Source: Sutcliffiella horikoshii (GTDB lineage Bacteria > Bacillota > Bacilli > Bacillales > Bacillaceae_I). From it: a stretch of DNA of 64,000 nt. Of this stretch, positions 56,043 to 64,000 are shown piece by piece. The stretch covers positions 1,282,001-1,346,000 of the forward strand of contig NZ_CP082918.1 in assembly GCF_019931755.1 (NCBI RefSeq), given 5' to 3'. Made by a program: the position numbers and the translations under genes. Under the pieces are notes generated by a model. The model was given only the letters and a program-made list of their open reading frames with translations. It was not told the origin of the DNA and searched no databases. The number at the start of each line of letters is the position of its first letter. The stretch's first letter is position 1.

Positions 56043-57005
56043 ATGAAGAAAAGGTATCTATTCATCTTGCTAATTACATTATCTTTTATCTCTTTATTTG
56101 TTGGGGTAACGGAAATACAACCTTGGAAATTGTGGCAGGGAATAAGTGAACAGCAACTCCAGGTTCTCTTGCTTAGTAGAATCCCGAGACTGCTAAGCAT
56201 TATTATCGCTGGTATTGGAATGAGTGTTTGTGGCCTGATTATGCAGCAGCTGACTAGGAATAAATTTGTCTCACCAACTACTGCTGGAACAATGGACTCT
56301 GCAAGACTCGGAGTGTTAGTATCCCTCTTGCTTTTTTCTTCTGCCGGAATGTTACTTAAAGCTTCCATTGCCTTTTTCTTTGCTTTGGCAGGGACGTTCA
56401 TTTTCATGAAGATTTTAGACAGGATTAAATTCAAGGATCTCATTTTCATCCCGCTAGTGGGGCTGATGTTTGGAAGTATTATAGGGTCCATCACCACATT
56501 TTTTGCTTATAAATATGACCTTATTCAAAATATGTCGTCTTGGTTGCAGGGGAATTTCTCGCTAATTATTAAAGGAAGATACGAGCTGCTTTACATAAGT
56601 ATTCCATTGCTTATCATTACATATCTTTATGCAAACAGATTTACCGTTGCAGGTATGGGAGAAGACTTCTCGATTAATCTAGGACTGCCGTATAAACAGG
56701 TAGTAAACATTGGACTTGTCATAGTGGCAGCTGTGACATCTATCGTCATCCTGACAGTAGGCATGATACCATTTCTTGGCCTGATTGTGCCAAATATTGT
56801 GAGTATTTTTCGGGGAGATCATCTGAAAGAGAATCTGCCATACACTGCGATGATTGGAGCAATTTTTGTCCTTGCATGCGATATTCTCGGTAGAATTATC
56901 ATTTATCCTTACGAAATACCAATTGGTCTGACTGTCGGCGTAATAGGTAGTGCGTTATTTCTTTATCTTTTGTTTAGGAGAAGTATATATGAAGCTAAAA
57001 CATAA
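56043..57005 (+). CDS. yclN: siderophore ABC transporter permease, YclN-like
   Basis: 320-residue FecCD-family permease with eight to ten helices. The conserved GMSVCGLIMQQLTRNKFVSP (about 57-76) and VGMIPFLGLIVPNIV (about 238) are typical. It imports a ferric siderophore; YclNOPQ of B. subtilis takes up petrobactin. AAGGAAGG precedes the ATG. The 3' end overlaps the next permease gene by 17 bases. Confidence 0.9.
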   Translation: MKKRYLFILLITLSFISLFVGVTEIQPWKLWQGISEQQLQVLLLSRIPRLLSIIIAGIGMSVCGLIMQQLTRNKFVSPTTAGTMDSARLGVLVSLLLFSSAGMLLKASIAFFFALAGTFIFMKILDRIKFKDLIFIPLVGLMFGSIIGSITTFFAYKYDLIQNMSSWLQGNFSLIIKGRYELLYISIPLLIITYLYANRFTVAGMGEDFSINLGLPYKQVVNIGLVIVAAVTSIVILTVGMIPFLGLIVPNIVSIFRGDHLKENLPYTAMIGAIFVLACDILGRIIIYPYEIPIGLTVGVIGSALFLYLLFRRSIYEAKT

Positions 57006-57945
57006 GATTTATCTATTAATAGGTTTACTAGTAATCTCTGTTTCTCTTTTCTTATTTTATGATCTTGGTTCAAGTTGGGACTATGCACTACCAAGGAGGG
57101 CAACGAAAGTACTTGCTATCATACTTACTGGCGGTTCCATTGCTTTCTCTACCGTGATTTTTCAAACGATTACTAGTAATAGAATATTGACGCCTAGCAT
57201 TATCGGATTGGATTCTCTTTATATGCTTGTCCAGACATTTATTATTTTCGCCTTTGGTTCTACAAGTTTTATAGCAGTTAACAAGGAAGTGAATTTCCTC
57301 CTTTCGGTATCATGCATGGTACTGTTTGCCATACTCCTTTACAAATTCCTATTTAAAGGAGAAGGGCGAAATATTTATTTCCTGCTTCTGGTTGGGATAG
57401 TATTTGGAACGCTGTTTGGCAGTCTATCTACGTTTATGCAGGTACTAATTGATCCGAATGAATTCATGCTTATCCAGGATAGGATGTTTGCAAGCTTCAA
57501 TAACGTCAACACGGAGCTTTTGGTTGTTTCAATTATTCTTTTAATCGGCATCGGGGTTTATGTTTCTCGTTATTTGAAATATTTAGATGTACTGGCGCTT
57601 GGAAGGGAACAGGCTATTAATCTTGGAGTACCTTACAACTTCATTGTTCAAAGATTTTTGATTATTATTGCCATACTTGTTTCCATCGCGACTGCCTTGG
57701 TTGGTCCGATAACATTTTTAGGTTTGCTTGTTGCAAATATTGCCTATCAATTTATGAAAACTTACCGTCATACATACCTATTAACTGCCTCTATTCTGAT
57801 TAGCATTGTGGCGCTTGTGGGGGGGCAGCTGATTGTAGAACGAGTATTCACATTCTCTACTACCCTAAGTGTAATCATTAATTTTACCGGCGGTGTCTAT
57901 TTTATTTATCTGTTATTAAAGGAGAGTAAATCATGGTCGAAGTAA
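56989..57945 (+). CDS. yclO: siderophore ABC transporter permease, YclO-like
   Basis: 318-residue FecCD permease, partner of the preceding gene; ITSNRILTPSIIGLDSLY (about 60) and GPITFLGLLVANI (about 240) are the family blocks. The ATG at 56989 has AGGAG nine bases upstream; the longer frame from 56950 does not. The end overlaps the ATPase gene by 13 bases. Confidence 0.9.
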   Translation: MKLKHKIYLLIGLLVISVSLFLFYDLGSSWDYALPRRATKVLAIILTGGSIAFSTVIFQTITSNRILTPSIIGLDSLYMLVQTFIIFAFGSTSFIAVNKEVNFLLSVSCMVLFAILLYKFLFKGEGRNIYFLLLVGIVFGTLFGSLSTFMQVLIDPNEFMLIQDRMFASFNNVNTELLVVSIILLIGIGVYVSRYLKYLDVLALGREQAINLGVPYNFIVQRFLIIIAILVSIATALVGPITFLGLLVANIAYQFMKTYRHTYLLTASILISIVALVGGQLIVERVFTFSTTLSVIINFTGGVYFIYLLLKESKSWSK

Positions 57946-58691
57946 AGAACCTTACGAAAAGCTATGGAAACAAAAAAGTGGTGGATCAGGTAAGCACTAT
58001 AGTGAAGAAGGGGAGCATCACTTCCTTTATAGGTCCTAATGGTGCAGGCAAAAGCACCTTGTTGTCCATGATGAGCAGATTAATAGAAATGGATTCCGGC
58101 GAAGTTTATATAGATGGAAACAATATTGTCAAACAAAAAAGCAACATCTTAGCGAAAAAGTTATCCATTTTGAAACAGTCCAATCATATGCCGATTCGCT
58201 TAACTATTAGGGAGCTTGTCAGTTTTGGAAGATTCCCTCATTCACAGGGTAATCTGTCTGCAGAAGATTGGAGAGAGGTAGATGCAGCACTTGCTTACAT
58301 GCAACTGGAGGAAATGCAGCATAAGTTTCTGGACCAGTTAAGTGGAGGGCAAAAGCAGAGAGCATTCATTGCCATGGTTATTGCGCAGAACACAGAGTAT
58401 ATTCTGTTGGACGAGCCGTTAAATAATCTTGATATGAAACATTCGGTTCAAATAATGAAAGTACTGAGAAAGCTTGTTGATGAGACAGGTAAGACCGTTA
58501 TTATCGTTATCCATGATATTAACTTCGCATCAGTGTATTCCGACTATATTGTGGCGCTGAAGAATGGAAAATTAGTAAAGCAAGGTAGGACAGAGGATAT
58601 CATTAAAGAAGAGGTTTTAAAGGATATCTATGATATTGATATAAAAGTGAAAGAAATAGATGGAAAAAATATATGTATTTATTTTTCTTAA
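57933..58691 (+). CDS. yclP: siderophore ABC transporter ATPase, YclP-like
   Basis: 252-residue ATPase with Walker A GPNGAGKS (about 34-41), signature LSGGQKQR (about 136) and Walker B ILLDEPLNNLD. It energises the two permeases. AAAGGAGAG precedes the ATG. Confidence 0.92.
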   Translation: MVEVKNLTKSYGNKKVVDQVSTIVKKGSITSFIGPNGAGKSTLLSMMSRLIEMDSGEVYIDGNNIVKQKSNILAKKLSILKQSNHMPIRLTIRELVSFGRFPHSQGNLSAEDWREVDAALAYMQLEEMQHKFLDQLSGGQKQRAFIAMVIAQNTEYILLDEPLNNLDMKHSVQIMKVLRKLVDETGKTVIIVIHDINFASVYSDYIVALKNGKLVKQGRTEDIIKEEVLKDIYDIDIKVKEIDGKNICIYFS

Positions 58692-58704
58692 GGAGGAGAA
58701 GACG

Positions 58705-58802
58705 ATGCTAACTTACAGGAATGCTATTCCTTGATGGACTTCTCAAGAACTGGCGCCACCCTTATGTGGAGAGAAAACAAAAGGGAGTTCAATAGAGAAT
58801 AG
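58705..58802 (+). other. two overlapping mini-ORFs between yclP and yclQ
   Basis: A strong site AGGAGGAG precedes a nine-codon frame MLTYRNAIP (58705-58734), whose TGA overlaps the ATG of a 22-codon frame (58734-58802, MDFSRTGATLMWREN...). They may be leader peptides, a decayed gene or chance. They fill the only sizeable gap in the importer operon. Confidence 0.3.
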
Positions 58803-58848
58803 AAACATCAATTTTAGCGTTATCCAAAAATTTCATGAGGTGAAGGAA

Positions 58849-59817
58849 ATGAAGAAAAATCTATTCATATTATTTTTAGCTTTCTTATTATCGTTAGTTG
58901 CTGCCGCGTGCGGTACAAATAATAATGCAACAAGTGGAACCGAAACTGCTTCAGCAGAAGCGAAAACTACCGGGAATACAGATACGATGACTATTGAACA
59001 TCAATTAGGAAAAACAGATATTACGAAATCTCCTGAAAACGTCATTGTATTCGACTTTGGAATATTAGATTCCCTGGACAAATTGGGAGTGAATGTTTTA
59101 GGAGTTCCTCAAGCCAACATACCTCCTTACTTATCAAAATATGAAGATGCAAAATATGAGAATGTAGGAAGTTTGAAGGAGCCGGATTTTGAGAAAATAC
59201 ATTCGCTTGACCCAGAGTTAATCATCATTTCCGGCAGACAAGCGGAAGCATATGAGGAGTTGTCCAAAATAGCTCCAACTATCTTCATGGGAGTAGACAC
59301 AAATAACTACCTCCCATCTTACAAAGAAAATATGACATTACTTGGAGAGATTTTCAGTAAAGAGTCCGAGGTTAAAGATGAATTGGCTCAGGTGGAAGAA
59401 TCCATTAAAGCATTAAAATCCAAAGCAAATGACTCCGGTAAGAACGCATTAATTATTCTTGCAAATGAAGGGAATATAAGTGCTTATGGTCCTGGTTCCC
59501 GTTTTGGTATCATTCATGATGAGTTCGGATTAACACCTGTGGATAATGGGATAGAAGTTTCAACGCATGGTCAGAATGTTTCTTTTGAATACATTCTTGA
59601 AAAGAACCCGGATTACTTATTTGTCATTGACAGAGGGGCTGCCGTGGAAGGAGAGTCAAGTGCCAAAGCATTATTAGATAACGATATTATCAAGCAGATA
59701 AATGCGAGTAAAGAAGGGAACATTGTGTATCTTGATCCTAACTACTGGTACTTGTCAGGTGGAGGACTTATATCCGTTTCGGAAATGGTCAAGGAAATCG
59801 AATCCAGCTTGGAATAA
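58849..59817 (+). CDS. yclQ: siderophore-binding lipoprotein, YclQ-like
   Basis: 322 residues: a lipoprotein signal with lipobox AAAC (Cys at about 21), an Asn/Thr/Glu linker, and a FepB/FhuD-type binding domain (MTIEHQLGKTDITKSPENVIVFDFG at the start). The ATG at 58849 has GAGGTG six bases before it. It binds the ferric siderophore (petrobactin in B. subtilis) at the membrane surface. The substrate here is inferred. Confidence 0.9.
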   Translation: MKKNLFILFLAFLLSLVAAACGTNNNATSGTETASAEAKTTGNTDTMTIEHQLGKTDITKSPENVIVFDFGILDSLDKLGVNVLGVPQANIPPYLSKYEDAKYENVGSLKEPDFEKIHSLDPELIIISGRQAEAYEELSKIAPTIFMGVDTNNYLPSYKENMTLLGEIFSKESEVKDELAQVEESIKALKSKANDSGKNALIILANEGNISAYGPGSRFGIIHDEFGLTPVDNGIEVSTHGQNVSFEYILEKNPDYLFVIDRGAAVEGESSAKALLDNDIIKQINASKEGNIVYLDPNYWYLSGGGLISVSEMVKEIESSLE

Positions 59818-59859
59818 GTGGTGCAAAATATTGTATTGAGATGAATATAAGAGAAAAAC

Positions 59860-59911
59860 AAACTCCACCCTAAACTAGAGGCAAGAAGCTACTAGTTTAG
59901 GGTGGAGTTTT
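59860..59911. terminator. bidirectional terminator after yclQ
   Basis: A 19-bp perfect inverted repeat (AAACTCCACCCTAAACTAG and its complement) around a 13-base loop lies between the convergent yclQ and GDSL genes. Confidence 0.93.
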
Positions 59912-59913
59912 AT

Positions 59914-60645
59914 TTACTCTTGGCTGTTTTCGTATGCTTTTTTCATCAGCTGGGTAATCTCCGTGTACCCTCTATCATTCGGATGGATGTCTTCTTTTGC
60001 GATGTGCGTCCACTCCAATGCTTTCCCATCGAACGCTTCATACGGGTCAATAACCAGTGTGTTGGATTCATCTCCATACTCCTCAATAAAACCATTAAAC
60101 AATGGGGCATATTTAGCGCCAAGGTCCGTCAGTTCATGACCTTCTGGGTAAGGATTATATAGTCCTAAAAGGATGATAGTAGCATCTGGATTTAGTTCAC
60201 GCAGCAATTTGTAAGTTTCCTGATAGGTTCTTTTCAGAATTTCCATTCGCAGGTTGAGTGCTGTCTCATCCTCCCCCTCTGGTACAGAGCGGATGGTTTG
60301 TAAGAAGTCATTGCCCCCGATGGAAACAGAGATGACTCCGGCTGTCTTTAGACGGTTTTGCAAGGCCTCATCAGCATTCAACAATGCCAATAAGCCTGTG
60401 GAGGAAAGGCCGGGAATCCCATAGTTCTCCACCGTGACATTGTTTTTCTCACGTAAATACTTTGTGAATTGCGGAACAAAGCCGTGAATGCGTAAATAGT
60501 TTTCTTCAGACGATCCAAGACCTGCGGTTAATGAATCTCCAATGGCGATATAGGTAATTTCACCAGGAGATTCAGCAGTTGCGGGAGGATAGATAAGAAA
60601 ACTTGAAACAAGCAGCATTGTAACCAAAATCCATTTTTTTAGCAT
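59914..60645 (-). CDS. secreted GDSL-type lipase/esterase
   Basis: 243-residue SGNH hydrolase. A signal peptide (about 1-24, ending ATA) precedes block I IGDSLTAG (catalytic Ser near 37), a block III GGND (about 115) and block V DIHPNDRGY with the Asp and His (about 220). It resembles B. subtilis YpmR/LipC types. The ATG at 60645 is nine bases from GGGAGG; the ATG at 60654 adjoins it. It follows the RND pump gene by 24 bases and is probably co-transcribed. Confidence 0.87.
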   Translation of the reverse strand: MLKKWILVTMLLVSSFLIYPPATAESPGEITYIAIGDSLTAGLGSSEENYLRIHGFVPQFTKYLREKNNVTVENYGIPGLSSTGLLALLNADEALQNRLKTAGVISVSIGGNDFLQTIRSVPEGEDETALNLRMEILKRTYQETYKLLRELNPDATIILLGLYNPYPEGHELTDLGAKYAPLFNGFIEEYGDESNTLVIDPYEAFDGKALEWTHIAKEDIHPNDRGYTEITQLMKKAYENSQE

Positions 60646-60669
60646 GTTAATCATCCTCCCGCAAATTAT

Positions 60670-63600
60670 TTAGGCATCCAGCTTTTCTAACTTTTTAAGC
60701 TTTCTTTTTTCCTTAAATTCATCAAATAGATAGTAAACAACCGGTATTAAAATCAGTGTAATAATGGTTGCAAAACTTAATCCGAATACGATAACAATTG
60801 CCATCGGCTGCTGAATTTCCATCCCTTCTCCAAAGCCCAGAGTTAACGGAATCAAACCAAGAATGGTGGTAAGGGCGGTCATGAAGATTGGTCGTAGACG
60901 AGTTGGTCCTGCTATAAGGATAGCTTCCCAAGTTGTTTTGCCATCGCGTTTCATCATATTTACATAGTCGACAAACACGATGGCGTTATTGACGACTATC
61001 CCGGTGAGAATCAGCATCCCTACGAGTGATCCAACACCAAGTGGTTGGCCGGTGACGAGGAGGCCGGTAATGATTCCGATAATCGTCAGCGGCACACTGA
61101 ACATAATGATAAATGGATAGAAGTAAGATTCAAACTGTCCAGCCATGACCATATAGACAAGTACAACAGCAAGAGCCAAGGCACCACCTAGTTTGAAAAA
61201 GGCGTCATTCATCTGTTCATCCTGTCCGCCAATCGTTATTTTATATTGATTGTTTGGAATGTAGATGTTTTCTTTCAATGTTTGTTCGACATCATCAATG
61301 ACGCTGCCAAGATCGCGGTTCACAATATCGGCATTAACCGTAATTTCTCGGTTTCTATTCGTCCGTGTAATCTGGCTTGGTCCTTGTCCTCTCTCAACAG
61401 TTGCGACTGCTTGGAGAGGAATGTTTTCACCAGTAGGGGTATTGATCAGCAACTTCTCCAGATCTTGAATAGAAGCGGTATACGTATCTTCAATGGTTAA
61501 TCGGATATCAAGTTCAGCCCCGTCACGAGCCATTCTTGATGCGACAAGTCCTTTTGTGGCATTAGAAACGGCAGAAGCGATCTGTGCACTGCCAATTCCA
61601 AACTGGCTTGCTTTGACTCTGTCAATATCTACGACAATCTCTGGATTTCCTTCTGTATAGTTAGAAGAAGGCTCCCTGATCCCATCTATTTCAGAAAGAA
61701 GATCGACTGTCTCATCCGCCATTGATTTCAGCGTGGTCAAGTCAGGTCCTGTAATGCTTAAGGATACAGGATTTTGAGAAAAGCCGGAGTCTCCGGAAGA
61801 AAGAGAGATTTCTGCTCCAGGGATATTCTCAAGCTTTTGCCTGATTTCGTCTCCAACAAGTTTATCGGAGCGGCTCCGTTCTGTAACTGGTGTCAAAAGA
61901 ATGCTGTAGTTTGCCCGGTTTGTCTGGGTACCAGCTGAAACAGAAAAGTTGTCTGTTCCCCCGACTGTCACAAATGCCAGGTCGATTTCATTAATATCAG
62001 ACAACCTCGAATCAATTTCTTCCATCACATCATATGTAGCATCAAGTGAGCTCCCGTCAGGTAAGCGTACAGTCATGGAAATGAAACTTTGATCCTGCTG
62101 AGGCAAGAATTCTTTTCCGATAAAAGGGATACCAATTAACGAAATTAAAAACAAAATGACAATGGAGGTTACGGTCTTTTTCGGATTTCTCAATACTTTT
62201 TCCAAAATAGAACGATACCAATTGGTGAATCCCGTAAACCTCTCTTCGAAACGAGATGTGTTTGTATTTACTTTTAATAGTAGAGACGAGAATAATGGAA
62301 CAATAATCAATGCTGTGAACAAAGAAGCTAGCAATGAGAATGAAACGACAAGGGCTAGTGGCTTAAATAATTGTGCAGCCAAACCGTCCACAAATACGAT
62401 AGGTAAGAAAACAATTACGGTCGTTAAAGTGGAAGCAATGATGGCAGGGCCGACTTCGCTTGTTCCTTCAATTGCCGCATCTTTCATGGAATAACCTTTT
62501 TGTCGTAAACGATAGATATTTTCCAAAATGACAATGGCGTTATCGACCATCATCCCGATTCCTAGCGCAAGTCCCCCTAATGTCAGCAGGTTTAACGTTT
62601 GTCCGCTGAAGTACATAAAGATAAAGGTAGCTACAATGGAAACAGGGATAGAAAATAAAATGATAAGTGTACTGCGGATGTTTCGTAAAAAGAAGAACAG
62701 GACCAGTGCAGCCAACAAACTACCAGCAATCATGTTGGTGGTCACGGCGCGAATGGATTGTTCGATAAATTGACTTTGGTCAAATATCGGTTTTATTTCG
62801 ACGCCTTCTGGCAAGTTGCTTCTTATTTCCTCTAGCTTCTTTTCAATATCATTTGCCACAGTCACTGTGTTGCTTCCGGACTGTTTTAAAATAGACATCC
62901 CGACAGCTGGTTCTCCATTCAGGTAACTTAGTTGGGTAGTCGGTTGAAGGGTTTCTTTTACTTCACCGAGCTGGTCAAGCTGAATGACACCTTTGGGAGT
63001 AGGAATCGGAAGCGTTTGTATGTCATAAATGGAGGCATATTCTCCGGTAATTCTTATGGGCAGGTTTTGATTTTGATCGGTCAGAGAACCACCAGGCAGG
63101 TTTAAGTTTTCGGCAGCGATAACTTGTTGTAATTGATCAATTGATACCTCAAAGGAAGATAGAGCGTTTGGATCCAACGTTATCCGTACTTCGTTTTCTG
63201 CTCCGCCTTCAACTGAAATGGACGCAATTCCATCCACACTGCTTAATTGGGGTTCAATATCTTGTTCAGCCAACTGCTTTGCTTTGGTCATCTCCCCTGA
63301 TGGGTCTGTAATGGCAAGCTGTACAATTGGAAGATCACTTGGATTGAAGCGGAGAACCCTTGGCAAATTGGCACCTGAAGGAAGAAAATCTCGAACGGAA
63401 TCAATCCGCTCCCTCATATCCAAGGAGGCGAAATCCATATTCGTCCCCCAGGTGAAGGACACGAGAACAAGCGAGCCTCCTGTTCGAGAAATGGAGGTAA
63501 CTGATTCCACATTCGGCAACGTGCTCATTGCATCCTCAAGTGGGGAAGATATCAAGTTCTCTATTTCTTCAGGACCAGCGCCCTCATAGGTGGTGGTTAC

Positions 63601-63738
63601 CGCTACAATCGGAAAAGTTAATTCAGGAAACAAGTCCACCGGCATACCGCGCATGCTGACGGCGCCAAGTATTAACATAAGTATAATCACCATTGACATC
63701 GCAATGGGACGTAATACAGAAAGCTTCGCAATTTTCAT
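60670..63738 (-). CDS. RND family multidrug efflux transporter (SwrC/AcrB-like)
   Basis: 1022 residues with the two-fold RND plan: helix 1 (about 10-30), a large extracytoplasmic loop, a helix block (about 330-480), the second loop, and a final block (about 840-1000). In helix 4 GMMVDNAIVILEN keeps one acidic relay residue (Asp about 400) where AcrB has two, and helix 10 has VNNAIVFVDY where AcrB has Lys940; both are common in Gram-positive HAE1 pumps. It would export amphiphiles such as surfactants, driven by protons. SwrC is needed for surfactin resistance in B. subtilis. It is preceded by its adaptor gene. Confidence 0.92.
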   Translation of the reverse strand: MKIAKLSVLRPIAMSMVIILMLILGAVSMRGMPVDLFPELTFPIVAVTTTYEGAGPEEIENLISSPLEDAMSTLPNVESVTSISRTGGSLVLVSFTWGTNMDFASLDMRERIDSVRDFLPSGANLPRVLRFNPSDLPIVQLAITDPSGEMTKAKQLAEQDIEPQLSSVDGIASISVEGGAENEVRITLDPNALSSFEVSIDQLQQVIAAENLNLPGGSLTDQNQNLPIRITGEYASIYDIQTLPIPTPKGVIQLDQLGEVKETLQPTTQLSYLNGEPAVGMSILKQSGSNTVTVANDIEKKLEEIRSNLPEGVEIKPIFDQSQFIEQSIRAVTTNMIAGSLLAALVLFFFLRNIRSTLIILFSIPVSIVATFIFMYFSGQTLNLLTLGGLALGIGMMVDNAIVILENIYRLRQKGYSMKDAAIEGTSEVGPAIIASTLTTVIVFLPIVFVDGLAAQLFKPLALVVSFSLLASLFTALIIVPLFSSLLLKVNTNTSRFEERFTGFTNWYRSILEKVLRNPKKTVTSIVILFLISLIGIPFIGKEFLPQQDQSFISMTVRLPDGSSLDATYDVMEEIDSRLSDINEIDLAFVTVGGTDNFSVSAGTQTNRANYSILLTPVTERSRSDKLVGDEIRQKLENIPGAEISLSSGDSGFSQNPVSLSITGPDLTTLKSMADETVDLLSEIDGIREPSSNYTEGNPEIVVDIDRVKASQFGIGSAQIASAVSNATKGLVASRMARDGAELDIRLTIEDTYTASIQDLEKLLINTPTGENIPLQAVATVERGQGPSQITRTNRNREITVNADIVNRDLGSVIDDVEQTLKENIYIPNNQYKITIGGQDEQMNDAFFKLGGALALAVVLVYMVMAGQFESYFYPFIIMFSVPLTIIGIITGLLVTGQPLGVGSLVGMLILTGIVVNNAIVFVDYVNMMKRDGKTTWEAILIAGPTRLRPIFMTALTTILGLIPLTLGFGEGMEIQQPMAIVIVFGLSFATIITLILIPVVYYLFDEFKEKRKLKKLEKLDA

Positions 63739-63747
63739 CTAATAGGT

Positions 63748-64000
63748 TCACTCACTTTGTTCAGTTATTTCTGCACCGTCTTTTAATCTTTCTTTTCCGT
63801 TTACGGCTACTTTCTGGCCTTTAGAAACTCCTTCAATAATCTGCATAAATTCATTGTCACGGAATCCGGTTTGAACATCTTGTCTTACCGCTTTATTCTC
63901 TTCAATGACATATACATATGGATTTTCCTCTTCATATAAAATGGCGTCCATAGGTACGACAGTTTGAGCTTCAAGGTTATCAACCGCTACAAATGCAGTA
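63748..64000 (-). CDS. RND efflux adaptor (membrane fusion protein), C-terminal part
   Basis: The frame is open at the window edge; 83 C-terminal residues are visible. VVPMDAILYEEENPYVYVI, then VRQDVQTGFRDNEFMQIIEGVSKGQKVAVNGKERLKDG, is the usual beta-barrel and membrane-proximal domain of HlyD/AcrA-type adaptors. It ends nine bases before the pump gene, forming one operon with it. The N-terminal part lies outside. Confidence 0.88.
   Translation of the reverse strand, partial: TAFVAVDNLEAQTVVPMDAILYEEENPYVYVIEENKAVRQDVQTGFRDNEFMQIIEGVSKGQKVAVNGKERLKDGAEITEQSE

Noticed and set aside
58692..58848. Riboswitch before yclQ
   Set aside because: No recognisable aptamer or terminator; only short frames and a ribosome site.

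Overview
This window is a stretch of chromosome from a low-GC Gram-positive spore former of the family Bacillaceae. The evidence is a long run of genes in the same order as the yit-yja-app-opp part of the Bacillus subtilis chromosome (yitK, yitL, yitS to yitW, yjzC, yjzD, yjaU, yjaV, med, comZ, fabH, fabF, yjaZ, appDFABC, yjbA, trpS, oppABCDF, yjbC), AGGAGG-type ribosome binding sites, GTG and TTG starts, a Trp T-box, and recognisable TnrA, CcpA/MalR, FapR and Fur-type operators. A pigmented Bacillus-like genus such as Sutcliffiella would fit, but that is inference.

Region by region. 1-3.5 kb (minus): an operon with an FAD-dependent carotenoid desaturase/oxygenase (cut by the window edge), a CrtQ-like glycosyltransferase, an acyltransferase and a CruF-family membrane protein; together these look like the tailoring part of a C30 carotenoid glycoside-ester pathway. 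3.6-5.5 kb (minus): glnK-amtB ammonium sensing and uptake, with two TnrA/GlnR boxes. 5.6-8.4 kb: two dispersed GC-rich repeats, a MATE exporter and a divergent AraC regulator. 8.4-16.9 kb: a complete maltodextrin unit, made of a cytoplasmic alpha-glycosidase (minus) facing mdxEFG, a membrane-anchored extracellular alpha-amylase and a LacI regulator. The divergent promoter region carries several cre/MalR-like operators. The amylase would cut starch at the cell surface, MdxEFG would import the products and the glycosidase would hydrolyse them.

17-32.6 kb: housekeeping and small genes in the B. subtilis yit/yja order, with clpB inserted between yjzC and yjzD. 32.7-35 kb: fabH-fabF, with a FapR-type box over the promoter. 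36.4-42.3 kb: the App oligopeptide transporter. 43.6-45.1 kb (minus): trpS with its T-box leader. 45.8-51.6 kb: the Opp oligopeptide transporter. In both transporters a hairpin follows the binding-protein gene.

51.69-52.16 kb holds nine tandem 52-bp units, each able to form a small hairpin; two unit subtypes differ by a compensatory base-pair change. 52.3-55.3 kb: a DUF4015 glycoside-hydrolase-like protein, a probable exosporium/spore-surface (ExsF/BxpB-like) protein, a tiny membrane protein and a YjbC-like acetyltransferase. 55.4-59.8 kb: a MarR regulator followed by a YclNOPQ-type siderophore ABC importer; they share a palindromic operator, and a Fur box precedes the importer. 59.9-64 kb (minus): an RND efflux system (adaptor cut by the window edge, then the pump) followed by a GDSL esterase.

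The most unusual material is non-coding: the 52-bp hairpin array, two families of about 130-bp GC-rich dispersed repeats (one copy lies inside the trpS leader after the T-box terminator), and the layered operators of glnK-amtB, mdx and marR-ycl. No CRISPR array, prophage, insertion sequence, rRNA or tRNA gene was found.
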